A DNA stretch of 64,000 bases from Helicobacter_J cappadocius. Lineage in GTDB: Bacteria > Campylobacterota > Campylobacteria > Campylobacterales > Helicobacteraceae. This document shows, in pieces, positions 15,587-24,620 of the stretch. The first letter of the stretch is position 1. Every line of letters starts with the position of its first letter. Made by a program: the position numbers and the translations under genes. Below the pieces are notes generated by a model. The model was not told where the DNA came from and made no database searches. It was given only the letters and a program-made list of their open reading frames with translations. The stretch spans positions 1 to 64,000 of the forward strand of contig NZ_JAUPEV010000010.1 in the NCBI RefSeq assembly GCF_030686155.1, given 5' to 3'.

Positions 15587-16612
15587 ATGAAAAAATATGT
15601 TGTAGGAGTAGTGGGTGCTAGTGGAGCTGTAGGGGAAGAACTTTTTAGGGTTTTAGATGAACGTAAATTTCCTATCAAGAAAATCGTACCATTAGCAAGT
15701 ATGCGTAGTGCAGGAGAAGAAATAGAGGCATTTGGCGAAAACCATAAAATATTAGAAACTACTCACCAGGTTTTTGAAAAAGAAGGTATAGAGATCGCGT
15801 TTTTTTCAGCAGGTGGAAGCGTGAGCGCGGAATTTGCTCCTAGTGCAGCAAAGGCAGGGGCAGTTGTGATAGATAATACAAGTCATTTTCGTATGCAAGA
15901 TGATGTTCCTCTCATCGTCCCTGAAGTAAATCCTGAAGATATATCGAAGTGGAAAAAGACAGGAATTATCGCTAATCCAAATTGTTCTACGATTCAGATG
16001 GTGCAGGTTTTAGGACCACTTCATAAGGCATTTGGTATTAAGCGAGTGGATGTTAGCACTTATCAGGCAGTCAGTGGTGCAGGTAAAAAAGGGATGGAAG
16101 AATTGGTGATGCAAATGCAAAAATTCTTCGCTTTTGAACTAGAAGATTGTGAACCAAAAGCTTTTCCTTACCGCATTGCACTTAATCTTATTCCTCAAAT
16201 TGATATTTTTATGCCCAATGACTATACAAAAGAAGAAATGAAAATGGTTAATGAAACACATAAGATTTTAGGATCGGATTTTCCTTTGAGTGCAACTTGT
16301 GTAAGAGTTCCTGTCTTGAGATCACATAGCGAAGCCATCAGCATTTCTTTTGAACGCGAAGTCAAAGCACAAGAAGCAAGAGAGATTTTAGAAAAATCTA
16401 AAAATATTGTTGTCGTGGATACTCCTACTGAAAAGCTCTATCCAATGCCAATTATTTCTACAGATACAGATGAAACTTATGTGGGTCGTATTAGAAATGA
16501 TATTTATGACAGAAAAATATTACATTTATGGTGTGTGGCAGATCAATTACGTGTAGGAGCAGCCACAAATGCTGTGAAGATTGCACAAAAGTGGATAGAG
16601 CTTAATGGTTGA
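15587..16612 (+). CDS. asd: aspartate-semialdehyde dehydrogenase
   Basis: NADPH-dependent reduction of aspartyl-4-phosphate to the semialdehyde, the branch point to lysine/diaminopimelate, threonine and methionine. The 341-residue protein has the NADP motif VGASGAVGEELF (residues 9-20), the active-site cysteine in NPNCSTIQM near residue 131, and the VSGAGKKGMEEL segment near 166. Length is normal. ATG 15587 sits after GGGTAGAAA. Its last 11 bp overlap, tail to tail, the minus-strand DUF2147 gene. Confidence 0.96.
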   Translation: MKKYVVGVVGASGAVGEELFRVLDERKFPIKKIVPLASMRSAGEEIEAFGENHKILETTHQVFEKEGIEIAFFSAGGSVSAEFAPSAAKAGAVVIDNTSHFRMQDDVPLIVPEVNPEDISKWKKTGIIANPNCSTIQMVQVLGPLHKAFGIKRVDVSTYQAVSGAGKKGMEELVMQMQKFFAFELEDCEPKAFPYRIALNLIPQIDIFMPNDYTKEEMKMVNETHKILGSDFPLSATCVRVPVLRSHSEAISISFEREVKAQEAREILEKSKNIVVVDTPTEKLYPMPIISTDTDETYVGRIRNDIYDRKILHLWCVADQLRVGAATNAVKIAQKWIELNG

Positions 16613-17099
16613 TTTGAGAAATAGTGCTTAGAACCTCTTGGAAGTTGGGTCTTTTGATCCCCCTTTCTTTGACTTCTTCTTCGGTGAGCTTTTTCCACAA
16701 AAAAGTTTTTCCTATGTATCCGGTTGAATCAATGCTAGAGTAAAAGTCTAAATCACCATTTTTTCTTTGGTGGATTCTGACATAATAGGTTCTGCCATCG
16801 TAGAAATTGTAAGCCTTGCCATTTTTATAATTGTTTGGAGAGGTTTGGATAAGATCATACAAAAAGACAACCCCTTTATCATTCCTGTTTCTTAGTTCGG
16901 GATTTGGATTTTTCGAGTCTTTTTTAGGTGGTGAATGATCGGCATTTTCTAATCCGTATGCGTAATATTCGCCATTAATTTTGAAGAATTCAACATAAGC
17001 ACTCTTGAAAAACAAAAAAGATTGCGATTGATATACTCCTACAAGCTCATTTCCAAACAGAAAATTTAGAAAAAATAAAACTATAATCCCATACTTCAT
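16602..17099 (-). CDS. DUF2147 family secreted protein
   Basis: 165-residue protein with an N-terminal signal peptide (MKYGIIVLFFLNFLFGNE) and the DUF2147 pattern: a GVY start to the mature chain, a KNGKAYNFYDGRTYYV segment near residue 92, and RKNGDLDFYSSIDSTGYIGKT near 111 ending in W-K. Members are periplasmic proteins of unknown function found across Proteobacteria and Bacteroidetes. Located 9 bp downstream of the YhcH-like gene on the same strand, so probably cotranscribed. Confidence 0.8.
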   Translation of the reverse strand: MKYGIIVLFFLNFLFGNELVGVYQSQSFLFFKSAYVEFFKINGEYYAYGLENADHSPPKKDSKNPNPELRNRNDKGVVFLYDLIQTSPNNYKNGKAYNFYDGRTYYVRIHQRKNGDLDFYSSIDSTGYIGKTFLWKKLTEEEVKERGIKRPNFQEVLSTISQINH

Positions 17100-17108
17100 A
17101 GCTATGCT

Positions 17109-17624
17109 TTATAGACTCACTTTGACAATCGATCTAGGAACTTTGATAACTATTTTTGAAACATTATTTTCTATATTGTCAAAACTAAGTCCCCCAGCAT
17201 GAACATCATTATCAAAAAAAATCGCTAACATGCCTTCATCTAGTCTAATTTTTGAGGTTTTTGAATTTTTATTATAAATAATCAAGTCTTTTTGTTCATT
17301 GTAAGGAGTTTTGATTTCAAAATCATTTTTATCGCCTATTTCAAAGAATTCCACGCCTTTTACTACTAGTTGAAAATCTATGTATTTGATATGGGTTTCA
17401 TAAAATGCCTCATCTATGCTTTTGAGGGGATAGGATTGGGCGATGGCAAACATGCCGTTAATAAGATCGGATTTATTCTCTGTCTTTAGTGGTGTGTTTA
17501 TTGTATGTTGATGGCTAGGGTGATTTGGATTTATCGCATCGCTCATATAACTATAGAGATATTTGAGATCATTATTTTTTTGAAATAAAGATTCTAAAGA
17601 ATGTAATTTTCCTATGATTGCCAT
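17109..17624 (-). CDS. YhcH/YjgK/YiaL (DUF386) family protein
   Basis: 171-residue cupin-like protein of the YhcH/YjgK/YiaL family, whose members are linked to sialic acid or other sugar metabolism, possibly as anomerases. Recognisable marks are the FYETHIKYIDFQLVVKG segment near residue 78, an Asn/Glu-rich turn in the middle and the metal-ligand-like MLAIFFDNDVHAGG near 131 (His). No sugar catabolic genes are adjacent, so the substrate is unknown. Confidence 0.78.
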   Translation of the reverse strand: MAIIGKLHSLESLFQKNNDLKYLYSYMSDAINPNHPSHQHTINTPLKTENKSDLINGMFAIAQSYPLKSIDEAFYETHIKYIDFQLVVKGVEFFEIGDKNDFEIKTPYNEQKDLIIYNKNSKTSKIRLDEGMLAIFFDNDVHAGGLSFDNIENNVSKIVIKVPRSIVKVSL

Positions 17625-17728
17625 TATTCTTCCTGAAAAGATTCAAAGTTTGTCATTATTTATTTGTGGATGTAATTGTATCACTTTATTTTAAATATTT
17701 GCATATGCAATCATTTAAAACAATAGGA

Positions 17729-17734
17729 TATAAT
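17729..17734 (+). promoter_or_regulatory. -10 box for the DUF3943 gene
   Basis: TATAAT preceded by AGGA lies 39 nt before the TTG start at 17774. Confidence 0.55.
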
Positions 17735-17773
17735 TACAACAAAAGATGATAATGTTTTCGGAGAGTAATTAAG

Positions 17774-18517
17774 TTGAAGATTTTAAAAACTTTGTTGATA
17801 GTTTGTATTTGTACTAATTTATTCGGATCTTCGCTTGAAGAGACACTCAAAAATCCAAAAATCAAACACTATAATTTCCCTGCAAAACCCGATGAACCAG
17901 GTAATCCATACTATTATGTCCCTGACAGCAAAGGTAAGTATCTTGGAACGAGTGCTGGAATATTAGGCATAGGTTTGATTGTGGGTATTACAGGATTGTA
18001 TTTGATGCCTGAGAGTGTTACAAACTGGGATAGGGAAAGATTTGGACTTAGAAGTTGGGTTCAGGATGTTTCAATCGCTCCTGCTGTAGATAATGATAAT
18101 TTTTGGCTCAATGGCGTTGCACATCCATATTTTGGAGCTGTATATTATCTTCAGCCACGAAAGGCAGGGTATAGTTGGCCTGAATCTGTGCTTTTTTCTT
18201 TTATGACTTCAGCATTTTTTTGGGAATATGGCATTGAGGCTTTTGTAGAGATTCCTAGTTGGCAAGACTTGATCTATACTCCTGCGATGGGTTCAATATT
18301 TGGAGAAATTTTTTACCAACTTACACGTTATATACAATCAAATAATGGAGAGCTTTTTGGCTCCAGGATTTTGGGTTATACGCTTATTGCTTTGATGGAT
18401 CCAATAGGTTTTATTATTTCAGATCTCGGATTGGGTGAATTTGTAGGGGTCAAAAATAAAAACAAGATAGTCGGGGGCATTTCTCCGCTTGGGATAAGTT
18501 TTGCTTATAGATTTTAG
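17774..18517 (+). CDS. DUF3943 family outer-membrane-associated protein
   Basis: 247 residues starting at TTG 17774, chosen because GGAGAG (17760-17765) is well spaced and a signal peptide follows (LKTLLIVCICTNLFG). The mature part has one hydrophobic segment near residue 63-80, then the DUF3943 region with NGVAHPYFGAVYYL near 114 and a GSIFGEIFYQLTRYI stretch near 174; it ends in an aromatic residue (SFAYRF), typical of outer-membrane beta proteins. Function unknown. It has its own promoter. Confidence 0.75.
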   Translation: MKILKTLLIVCICTNLFGSSLEETLKNPKIKHYNFPAKPDEPGNPYYYVPDSKGKYLGTSAGILGIGLIVGITGLYLMPESVTNWDRERFGLRSWVQDVSIAPAVDNDNFWLNGVAHPYFGAVYYLQPRKAGYSWPESVLFSFMTSAFFWEYGIEAFVEIPSWQDLIYTPAMGSIFGEIFYQLTRYIQSNNGELFGSRILGYTLIALMDPIGFIISDLGLGEFVGVKNKNKIVGGISPLGISFAYRF

Positions 18518-18545
18518 GATTTTCCAAATTCGATATTTTTCTTGA

Positions 18546-18551
18546 TATAAT
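18546..18551 (+). promoter_or_regulatory. -10 box for the ribA/molybdopterin operon
   Basis: TATAAT lies 30 nt before the TTG start of ribA, with AAAGGAT between them. The next seven genes are tightly packed on the same strand. Confidence 0.55.
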
Positions 18552-18581
18552 TGGATATAGAAATGAATAAAAGGATAGTTT

Positions 18582-19187
18582 TTGGAAAGATATCAAGTTT
18601 CAGAACGTGCAAAATTGCCCACCCGATTTGGTAATTTTTTTATACAGTCATTTAGAGAATTGAAGCCAGAAAAAGATTGTGAATGTCCTGTAGAACATCT
18701 AGTTGTTTTTACAGGTGATTTTTGTGATACTCCTGTTGTTAGAGTTCATTCTGAATGTTTGACCGGAGATGTTTTTGGTTCTCAAAAGTGTGATTGTGGT
18801 GGAGAACTTGCGTTAGCAATGCAAAAAATAGCACAAGAGCAAGAAAATGGCAAAAGTGGAATGTTGATATATTTGCGTCAAGAAGGTAGGGGTATTGGGC
18901 TTTTTAATAAGGTTAATGCCTACGCTCTGCAAGATACAGGTTATGATACGGTTGAGGCAAATGAGGCACTTGGTTTTAAAAGCGATAATCGAGATTATTC
19001 TATCGTGGGAGATATTTTCAAATACTACAAGATCAAAAAAATCCGCTTACTTACGAACAATCCTAGAAAAATCGAGGCGATGGGAAAATATGTTGAAGTT
19101 ATCAGAGATAGCATTCTTGTGCCAAGTAACTCTTACAACGAAAAATACCTAGCTACAAAGAAGGCAAAATTAGGTCATTTATTATAA
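18582..19187 (+). CDS. ribA: GTP cyclohydrolase II
   Basis: Opens the imidazole ring of GTP to give the first riboflavin-pathway intermediate. The 201 residues contain the zinc-binding cysteines in SECLTGDVFGSQKCDCGG (near residues 57-74), the catalytic YLRQEGRGIGLFNK segment near 97 and the C-terminal LLTNNPRKIEAM near 149. Stand-alone RibA size, not fused to RibB. The start is TTG 18582 with AAAGGAT upstream; no ATG is available nearby. It ends directly against moeA (stop TAA, then ATG 19188). Confidence 0.95.
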   Translation: MERYQVSERAKLPTRFGNFFIQSFRELKPEKDCECPVEHLVVFTGDFCDTPVVRVHSECLTGDVFGSQKCDCGGELALAMQKIAQEQENGKSGMLIYLRQEGRGIGLFNKVNAYALQDTGYDTVEANEALGFKSDNRDYSIVGDIFKYYKIKKIRLLTNNPRKIEAMGKYVEVIRDSILVPSNSYNEKYLATKKAKLGHLL

Positions 19188-20432
19188 ATGCAAAAAAATA
19201 TTAGTTTTTATGAAGCCATAGATTTTATACTCAAATCTCAAATTTCGCTATTAGGGAGAGAAAAAGTAGTCTTTAGCGATGCGTTAGGCAGGGTTTTAGC
19301 TCAAGATATTATCGCTAAGTCTAATATGCCTAAATTTCCCACTTCAAGCATGGATGGTTATGCCTTTTGTTTTGCAGACTTTCCCAGACTTTTGTCAGAA
19401 GGTCTTTTTTTAGATGGGGATAATCCAGCAGGTGCTGATGTGGAATTTTCTTTAAAACCTGCCAGTGCTATCAAAACTTTTACAGGCTCAAGAATGCCTA
19501 AAAATTCAGATACGATTTTATTGGTAGAATATAGTGTTTGTAAGGAAGGGAAAGTATTTTTGTCTCAAGATGCCCCTGTGATAAAAAAAGGGGATTGGGT
19601 GCGATGTGTTGGAGAAAATTATTGTAGTGGTGATGTTTTGCTTAAAAGAGGTGATTTTATAGGAGCATATGAAATTGGTCTTTTGGCTGATTTAAATGAG
19701 GTTTTTGTGGAAGTCTTTAGAAAACCAAAGGTTGCGATTTTAACAGGTGGTTCGGAGATTATTGAGGTTGGAGAAAATCGAGATTGTGAAAATATGATCT
19801 ACAGCGTGAATAATCATTTGCTTAAAGCGATGGTAACCTCAATGGGAGGAGAAGGGATTTTATATCCCATAATGCCCGATAAAAAAGAGACAATAAAAGA
19901 GCTAATGTCTGAGGCTTTTAGAGATTGCGATATATTGCTTAGCACAGGGGGTATGAGTATGGGTGATTATGACTTTACTCAACAGGCTATAGCAGAACTT
20001 TGCGAAGTGGTTTTTAAAGGTGTTAGAATAAAACCGGGAAAACCTTTTGGTTACGCACTCTATCACCAAGATCAAAAAATAAAACACTTACTAGCTTTGC
20101 CTGGATCACCCAATTCGGCTGCATTGAGTTTTTATTTGTTTGGCAGTGTTGTTTTTGCTAAGATGTTTGGCATAACTTATGAGCATCAAGTATTAAAAGC
20201 CATTTTAAGTGAAGATGTAATCAGAACTGATAGCAGGATGGAATTTCGAGTTTGTGATTTAGAGATTTTTGAAGGTAGATATTATGCCAATTTTTCAAAA
20301 AAAAGAATTTTTCAAAGCTCGGTTATAAACAATTTATGTGGTAAATCTGCCTTAGTGATACTGCAAGAAAATGGAGAAAATTTGCATAAGGGTGATGAGG
20401 TTGATATGATTATTTTCAAAAATTTTTTATAG
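19188..20432 (+). CDS. moeA: molybdopterin molybdenumtransferase MoeA
   Basis: Inserts molybdate into adenylylated molybdopterin. The 414-residue protein has the MoeA domain order: an N-terminal region with PKFPTSSMDGYAF near residue 46, the MoCF-like domain with TGGSEIIEVG near 187, LLSTGGMSMGDYDFT near 249 and LPGSPNSAALSF near 303, and a C-terminal beta domain. It abuts ribA with no gap and is followed by moaD 8 bp later. Confidence 0.93.
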   Translation: MQKNISFYEAIDFILKSQISLLGREKVVFSDALGRVLAQDIIAKSNMPKFPTSSMDGYAFCFADFPRLLSEGLFLDGDNPAGADVEFSLKPASAIKTFTGSRMPKNSDTILLVEYSVCKEGKVFLSQDAPVIKKGDWVRCVGENYCSGDVLLKRGDFIGAYEIGLLADLNEVFVEVFRKPKVAILTGGSEIIEVGENRDCENMIYSVNNHLLKAMVTSMGGEGILYPIMPDKKETIKELMSEAFRDCDILLSTGGMSMGDYDFTQQAIAELCEVVFKGVRIKPGKPFGYALYHQDQKIKHLLALPGSPNSAALSFYLFGSVVFAKMFGITYEHQVLKAILSEDVIRTDSRMEFRVCDLEIFEGRYYANFSKKRIFQSSVINNLCGKSALVILQENGENLHKGDEVDMIIFKNFL

Positions 20433-20440
20433 GAGATATT

Positions 20441-20662
20441 ATGATAAGCGTTGAATTTCTAGGACCTATCGGTGAAAATAAAATGGAATTAGATGTAAAA
20501 AATCTCACAGAACTCAAGGAAAAATTACAAGGTATTGAAAGTATTAAAAAATGGTTGCCAATGAGTGCTTTAGCTATCAATGATGTTTTGGTAGAAGATA
20601 TAAATACCCCTTTAAAAGATGGTGATAAGGTGGTTATCTTACCCCCTGTTTGTGGCGGTTGA
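20441..20662 (+). CDS. moaD: molybdopterin synthase sulfur-carrier subunit MoaD
   Basis: 73-residue ubiquitin-fold protein that carries the thiocarboxylate sulfur for molybdopterin synthesis. It ends in ILPPVCGG, giving the required C-terminal Gly-Gly. ATG 20441 follows AGGAGATATT. moaE follows after 3 bp. Confidence 0.93.
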   Translation: MISVEFLGPIGENKMELDVKNLTELKEKLQGIESIKKWLPMSALAINDVLVEDINTPLKDGDKVVILPPVCGG

Positions 20663-20665
20663 ATA

Positions 20666-21103
20666 ATGCTTGAAATTTATGAAGGTGCTTTGCCAACCTA
20701 TGAAATCTATCAAAAATGGGAATTACAGGCAAAAAATAGAAATTTCGGTGCGTTTTGTGTCTTTACAGGTATTGTTAGGGAAGAAAAGCAGATAGAGGGA
20801 TTGAGCTTTGATATTTACAAGCCACTTTTAGATAAGTGGTTTTGTCATTGGGAAGAAAAAGCAGCCCACCAAGAGGTGGTTTTGATGATGGCACATTCAG
20901 TTGGGGATGTTAAAAATGCTCAAAGTTCCTATATGTCCGCAACCATGTCTTCTCACAGAAAAATAGCTTTGGCTATATATGAGGATTTTATAGAGGATTT
21001 TAAGCATAATGCACCGATTTGGAAATACGATCTCAAAGACGGAAAAAGAATTTATGCCATAGATAGGAGCCATCATTTAAATGGAAGTGGTATTTTGAGC
21101 TGA
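20666..21103 (+). CDS. moaE: molybdopterin synthase catalytic subunit MoaE
   Basis: 145-residue partner of MoaD that converts precursor Z to molybdopterin. Typical segments are FGAFCVFTGIVREE near residue 28 and the conserved SSHRKIALAIYEDFIED with the basic catalytic residues near 94. Its stop overlaps the start of mobB by one base (TGATG). Confidence 0.93.
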   Translation: MLEIYEGALPTYEIYQKWELQAKNRNFGAFCVFTGIVREEKQIEGLSFDIYKPLLDKWFCHWEEKAAHQEVVLMMAHSVGDVKNAQSSYMSATMSSHRKIALAIYEDFIEDFKHNAPIWKYDLKDGKRIYAIDRSHHLNGSGILS

Positions 21104-21594
21104 TGAAGATTGTCGCATTTACTGGAAAAAGCAACAGTGGCAAAACAACATTGATTGAAAAAATTATCAAGGTTTTGCATCCGAGCTATTGTGTAGCTGC
21201 TATCAAGCACGATCCTAAAAATAAAGCTCAAATCGATACAGAAGGCAAAGATAGCTATAAATTTTTTCAAGCAGGGGCAGATGTGGTTATCGCCTCAGCA
21301 AATAAAACAACGATGATGTTTCAAGATGCTTTAGATATGGAGTTTTTATACAAGATGTTTTATAAAAAAGATTATGTTTTTATAGAGGGACTAAAAGAGC
21401 TTGAACTTCCTAGAATTTGCGTTGTACGAGATGAAATTGATGAAAAATATATTCCTTATAGTGATGCTTTTGCACTAGATATGAGTGTAAAAAATATTTC
21501 GATTTTACCATCAGGGGTTTGCGTACTTGATGTGAATAATCCTAAAGAGATTATTGAATGGATTGACAAAAATGCAAGGAAAATTAATGGATAA
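21103..21594 (+). CDS. mobB: molybdopterin-guanine dinucleotide biosynthesis adaptor MobB
   Basis: 163-residue P-loop GTPase that assists MobA in making the guanine dinucleotide cofactor used by formate dehydrogenase and periplasmic nitrate or TMAO reductases. Walker A is GKSNSGKTTLIEK (residues 8-20); IKHDPKNKAQIDTEGKDS near 37 matches the family. Overlaps mog slightly. Confidence 0.9.
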   Translation: MKIVAFTGKSNSGKTTLIEKIIKVLHPSYCVAAIKHDPKNKAQIDTEGKDSYKFFQAGADVVIASANKTTMMFQDALDMEFLYKMFYKKDYVFIEGLKELELPRICVVRDEIDEKYIPYSDAFALDMSVKNISILPSGVCVLDVNNPKEIIEWIDKNARKING

Positions 21595-22117
21595 GATAAA
21601 AATCGGGATTGTCGTTACAAGTGATAGGGCGTTTAATGGTATTTATGAAGATATTTCTGGAGCAGCGATTCAAGAAGTTCTCAAGGAATATATACTTAAT
21701 GAATGTGAATATATATATAGACTCATAGAAGATGATCAAAAAGTGATTGAAAAGAACTTTATAGAGTTGTGTGATATTCAAAGGTGTGATTTGATAGTCA
21801 GCACAGGTGGCACGGGTCCAGCAAGTAGAGATGTTACTCCAGAGGCAACAGAAAATGTGTGTGAAAAAATGATGCCTGGTTTTGGAGAACTGATGCGTCA
21901 AACTAGCTTGAAATATGTTCCTACAGCTATCCTTTCTAGGCAGAGTGCAGGAATTAGAAAAAACTCTCTGATTGTCAATCTACCTGGCAAACCAAAAAGT
22001 ATCAGAGAATGTTTAGAAGCGGTATTTCCAGCTATTCCTTATTGTATTGATCTTATCGGTGGAGGATATATAGAGGCAAATGAGGATAATATCAAGATTT
22101 TTCGTCCAAAATCTTGA
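21587..22117 (+). CDS. mog: molybdopterin adenylyltransferase Mog
   Basis: Adenylylates molybdopterin before MoeA-dependent metal insertion. The start is ATG 21587 (176 residues), chosen over the upstream in-frame TTG because AAGGA at 21576-21580 is spaced 6 nt and the protein then begins MDKIKIGIVVTSDRAF, the family N-terminus. Motifs: DLIVSTGGTGPASRDVTPEA near residue 66 and LPGKPKSIRECL near 131. Overlaps the end of mobB by 8 bp. Same length as H. pylori Mog. Confidence 0.92.
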   Translation: MDKIKIGIVVTSDRAFNGIYEDISGAAIQEVLKEYILNECEYIYRLIEDDQKVIEKNFIELCDIQRCDLIVSTGGTGPASRDVTPEATENVCEKMMPGFGELMRQTSLKYVPTAILSRQSAGIRKNSLIVNLPGKPKSIRECLEAVFPAIPYCIDLIGGGYIEANEDNIKIFRPKS

Positions 22118-22148
22118 ACGTAATTGACATCATCTATAAGGAATTAGA

Positions 22149-22622
22149 ATGCAACTCACTCATATCAATGAACAAAATCACCCAAAAATGGTCGATATAG
22201 GGCAAAAAGAGGCAACTAAAAGAATCGCTAGAGCAAGTGGTAAAATCACTATGAACAAGGAAGCTTATAATGTGATTATTTCTCAATCTTCCAAAAAAGG
22301 TCCTGTATTGCAAACAGCAATCATCGCAGCTATCATGGGTGCGAAAAAAACAAGCGATATTATACCGATGTGCCATCCTTTGATGCTAAATGGCATTGAT
22401 GTGCAGATAGAACAAGATGATATTTCTTGCAGTTTTGTTTTGAGCTCCAGCGTAAAGACAGAAGGCAAAACAGGTGTTGAGATGGAGGCATTAAGTAGCG
22501 TGAGTATAGGACTTTTGACGATTTATGATATGGTTAAAGCGATTGATAAGACAATGATTATCAGCGATATCAAACTCGAACTTAAAAGTGGCGGAAAAAG
22601 TGGTGATTATATCCGGGGTTGA
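22149..22622 (+). CDS. moaC: cyclic pyranopterin monophosphate synthase MoaC
   Basis: Works after MoaA to form cyclic pyranopterin monophosphate. 157 residues with MVDIGQKEATKRIARASG near 15, PMCHPLMLNGID near 74 and the signature KTEGKTGVEMEAL near 102 followed by YDMVKAIDK. ATG 22149 has AAGGAA at 22139. No moaA gene is in the window, so the first step must be encoded elsewhere. Confidence 0.94.
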   Translation: MQLTHINEQNHPKMVDIGQKEATKRIARASGKITMNKEAYNVIISQSSKKGPVLQTAIIAAIMGAKKTSDIIPMCHPLMLNGIDVQIEQDDISCSFVLSSSVKTEGKTGVEMEALSSVSIGLLTIYDMVKAIDKTMIISDIKLELKSGGKSGDYIRG

Positions 22623-22743
22623 GTGAGCGGCTTATTAAGCTAAGGTTAGGAATAAGAACAAATTCTAAAATTTAAAAACCGAAAAACCGATCGCTTAGTT
22701 ATCTTCAAATCTTTGAGAACACAAGCTATTCTAAAAAATATGC

Positions 22744-22749
22744 TAGAAT
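22744..22749 (+). promoter_or_regulatory. extended -10 box for purN
   Basis: TGCTAGAAT (TGn plus TAGAAT) lies 48 nt before the TTG start of purN, within the 174-bp spacer after moaC. Apart from a short GCTTA/TAAGC hairpin near 22632, nothing else is recognisable there. Confidence 0.4.
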
Positions 22750-22796
22750 TCTGATCACGAAATACAACGACAAAGAACAACAAAGGATAGATATAT

Positions 22797-23411
22797 TTGA
22801 AAAATATTAATCTCGTTATTCTCTTTAGTGGCAATGGGAGTAATATGGAAAATTTGATTAATTCTCTTCATTCTCAAGAATATTTTCTCAAAGACACTCA
22901 AGAGAAGGCAAAAATCCAAATTTCCTGTGCTGTTACAAACAATCCTAATGCTTATGGGATTTCCAGATGCGAAGCATTGGGAATAAATTGTGAAATATTG
23001 CCTCACAAGGATTTTGATTGTAGAGAAGATTTTGATGTAGCACTTATTGATCTTTTGAAAAACTATCAGCCCGATGCTGTTATTTTGGCTGGTTTTATGA
23101 GAATTTTGTCCCCGATTTTTACTTCGACGATCAGATCTATTAATATTCATCCTTCTCTTCTTCCTAAACACAAAGGATCAAATGCGATTAAAGACACTTA
23201 TGAATCAGATGATGAATTTGGAGGAGTGAGCGTACATTGGGTCAATGAGATATTAGATGGTGGAGAGATAATTTTACAAGATTATATTCCTAAAATCGCA
23301 GGAGAGAGTTTGGAAGAGTTTGAAAACAGAATCCATCAGCTAGAATATGCACTCTATCCAAATGCTATATTAAAAGCATTAAACCTAACACAAGTGATAA
23401 AAAATGGATAA
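22797..23411 (+). CDS. purN: phosphoribosylglycinamide formyltransferase
   Basis: Formyl-tetrahydrofolate-dependent third step of purine synthesis. The 204-residue protein has FSGNGSNMENL (phosphate loop, residues 10-20), AGFMRILSP near 97 and INIHPSLLPKHKGSNA near 115 with the catalytic His, then GVSVHWVNEILDGG near 143. Start is TTG 22797 with AAAGGATAG upstream. Overlaps the antiporter gene by 8 bp. Confidence 0.92.
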   Translation: MKNINLVILFSGNGSNMENLINSLHSQEYFLKDTQEKAKIQISCAVTNNPNAYGISRCEALGINCEILPHKDFDCREDFDVALIDLLKNYQPDAVILAGFMRILSPIFTSTIRSINIHPSLLPKHKGSNAIKDTYESDDEFGGVSVHWVNEILDGGEIILQDYIPKIAGESLEEFENRIHQLEYALYPNAILKALNLTQVIKNG

Positions 23412-24570
23412 TTTGGTTACTTTTGCAATTATTTCAATACTGATAGTTTTTGCTCCATTTGTGAGCAAAGTAACAAAGATTCCTATCGTAGTCGTTGAGA
23501 TGGTATTGGGGGCTTTGGCGTATTATCTGGGCATTGTTAAGCATTCAGAAGCCTTTGATACTCTAGCAGAAGTGGGTTTTTTATTTCTGATGTTTCTATG
23601 TGGTATGGAAGTGGATTTGCGAGGATTCAAAAGACTTGGAAAGACATTTTTAAAAAGAGCGGGAATTTATTTTTTAGTTTTGTATGTCGTGGCAGCTTCA
23701 GCTGTTCTTCTTCTGAAGCTACCGCCTATTTATATTGCAGCATTTCCGGTGATGAGTCTAGGAATGATTATGGCACTTATTAAGGACTATGGAAAAAATA
23801 TGCCTTGGCTTGATCTTGCTTTGAAGGTAGGGATTATTGGAGAACTTGTAAGTATAGCTGTTTTGGTTATTATCAATGGAACTTATTCTTATGGTCTAAC
23901 AATTGATCTTTATAAAACTTTAGCGGTTTTGTTGTTGTTTATACTTGTTATTGTGGGTGTATTTCAGATGGGTAGGATATTGTTTTGGTGGTTTCCGAAT
24001 TTAAAATTATTTATTATGCCCTATGATGATGCGAACAATCAAGACATTCGCTTTAGTATGATGCTATTTTTTGGTCTGATTGTGATTGTGATTTGGTTAG
24101 GGCTAGAGAGTGTTTTAGGAGCATTTTTGGCAGGTATGATCGTGGCTACATTTTTTCCATACAAGCACGAATTGATAGACAAACTCAATGATATTGGTTT
24201 TGGTTTTTTTGTGCCATTATTTTTTGTGCATGTAGGTACGACGCTTGATCTTGGATTGATTATCCATACTCCAACTTTGATGTTGCATGGAATGTTTATC
24301 GTCGTAGCTATGATAAGTTTGAGATTACTATCTGCGACAATCGCCTTTAGGACATATTTCAAAAGTGCAAAAAACACCGTTTTATTTGCACTGAGTGATT
24401 CGATGCCTTTGACATTTTTGGTTGCCACTGCAGCTTTGGGGCTACAGCTCAAGGCAATGGATCAAAACACTTATTATTCATTTTTGCTTGCAGCTATTTT
24501 TGAGGGAATCATTTTTACAATCTTTATTAAGCTTGTTTATAATTTATGGAAGGTCAAAAAGGTAAAATAA
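23404..24570 (+). CDS. cation:proton antiporter (CPA2/KefB type, membrane domain only)
   Basis: Inner-membrane antiporter of 388 residues with about eleven to twelve membrane spans. The N-terminus (FVSKVTKIPIVVVEMVLGALA near residue 20), FLFLMFLCGMEVDLRGFKR near 61 and ESVLGAFLAGMI near 236 are typical of CPA2 Na+/H+ or K+/H+ exchangers. It lacks the C-terminal RCK/TrkA-N domain of KefB/KefC. The gene overlaps purN by 8 bp. A weak hairpin follows the stop (AAATCTTTT 24569-24577 with AAAAGATTT 24587-24595), between the convergent antiporter and hsdS genes. Confidence 0.85.
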   Translation: MDNLVTFAIISILIVFAPFVSKVTKIPIVVVEMVLGALAYYLGIVKHSEAFDTLAEVGFLFLMFLCGMEVDLRGFKRLGKTFLKRAGIYFLVLYVVAASAVLLLKLPPIYIAAFPVMSLGMIMALIKDYGKNMPWLDLALKVGIIGELVSIAVLVIINGTYSYGLTIDLYKTLAVLLLFILVIVGVFQMGRILFWWFPNLKLFIMPYDDANNQDIRFSMMLFFGLIVIVIWLGLESVLGAFLAGMIVATFFPYKHELIDKLNDIGFGFFVPLFFVHVGTTLDLGLIIHTPTLMLHGMFIVVAMISLRLLSATIAFRTYFKSAKNTVLFALSDSMPLTFLVATAALGLQLKAMDQNTYYSFLLAAIFEGIIFTIFIKLVYNLWKVKKVK

Positions 24571-24620
24571 ATCTTTTGAATTTATAAAAAAGATTTGGAA
24601 CTAAAAATCCTTATCTAGCC

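Noticed and set aside
24039..24452. 137-residue minus-strand ORF opposite the antiporter
   Set aside because: Antisense shadow of membrane spans; no ribosome site.
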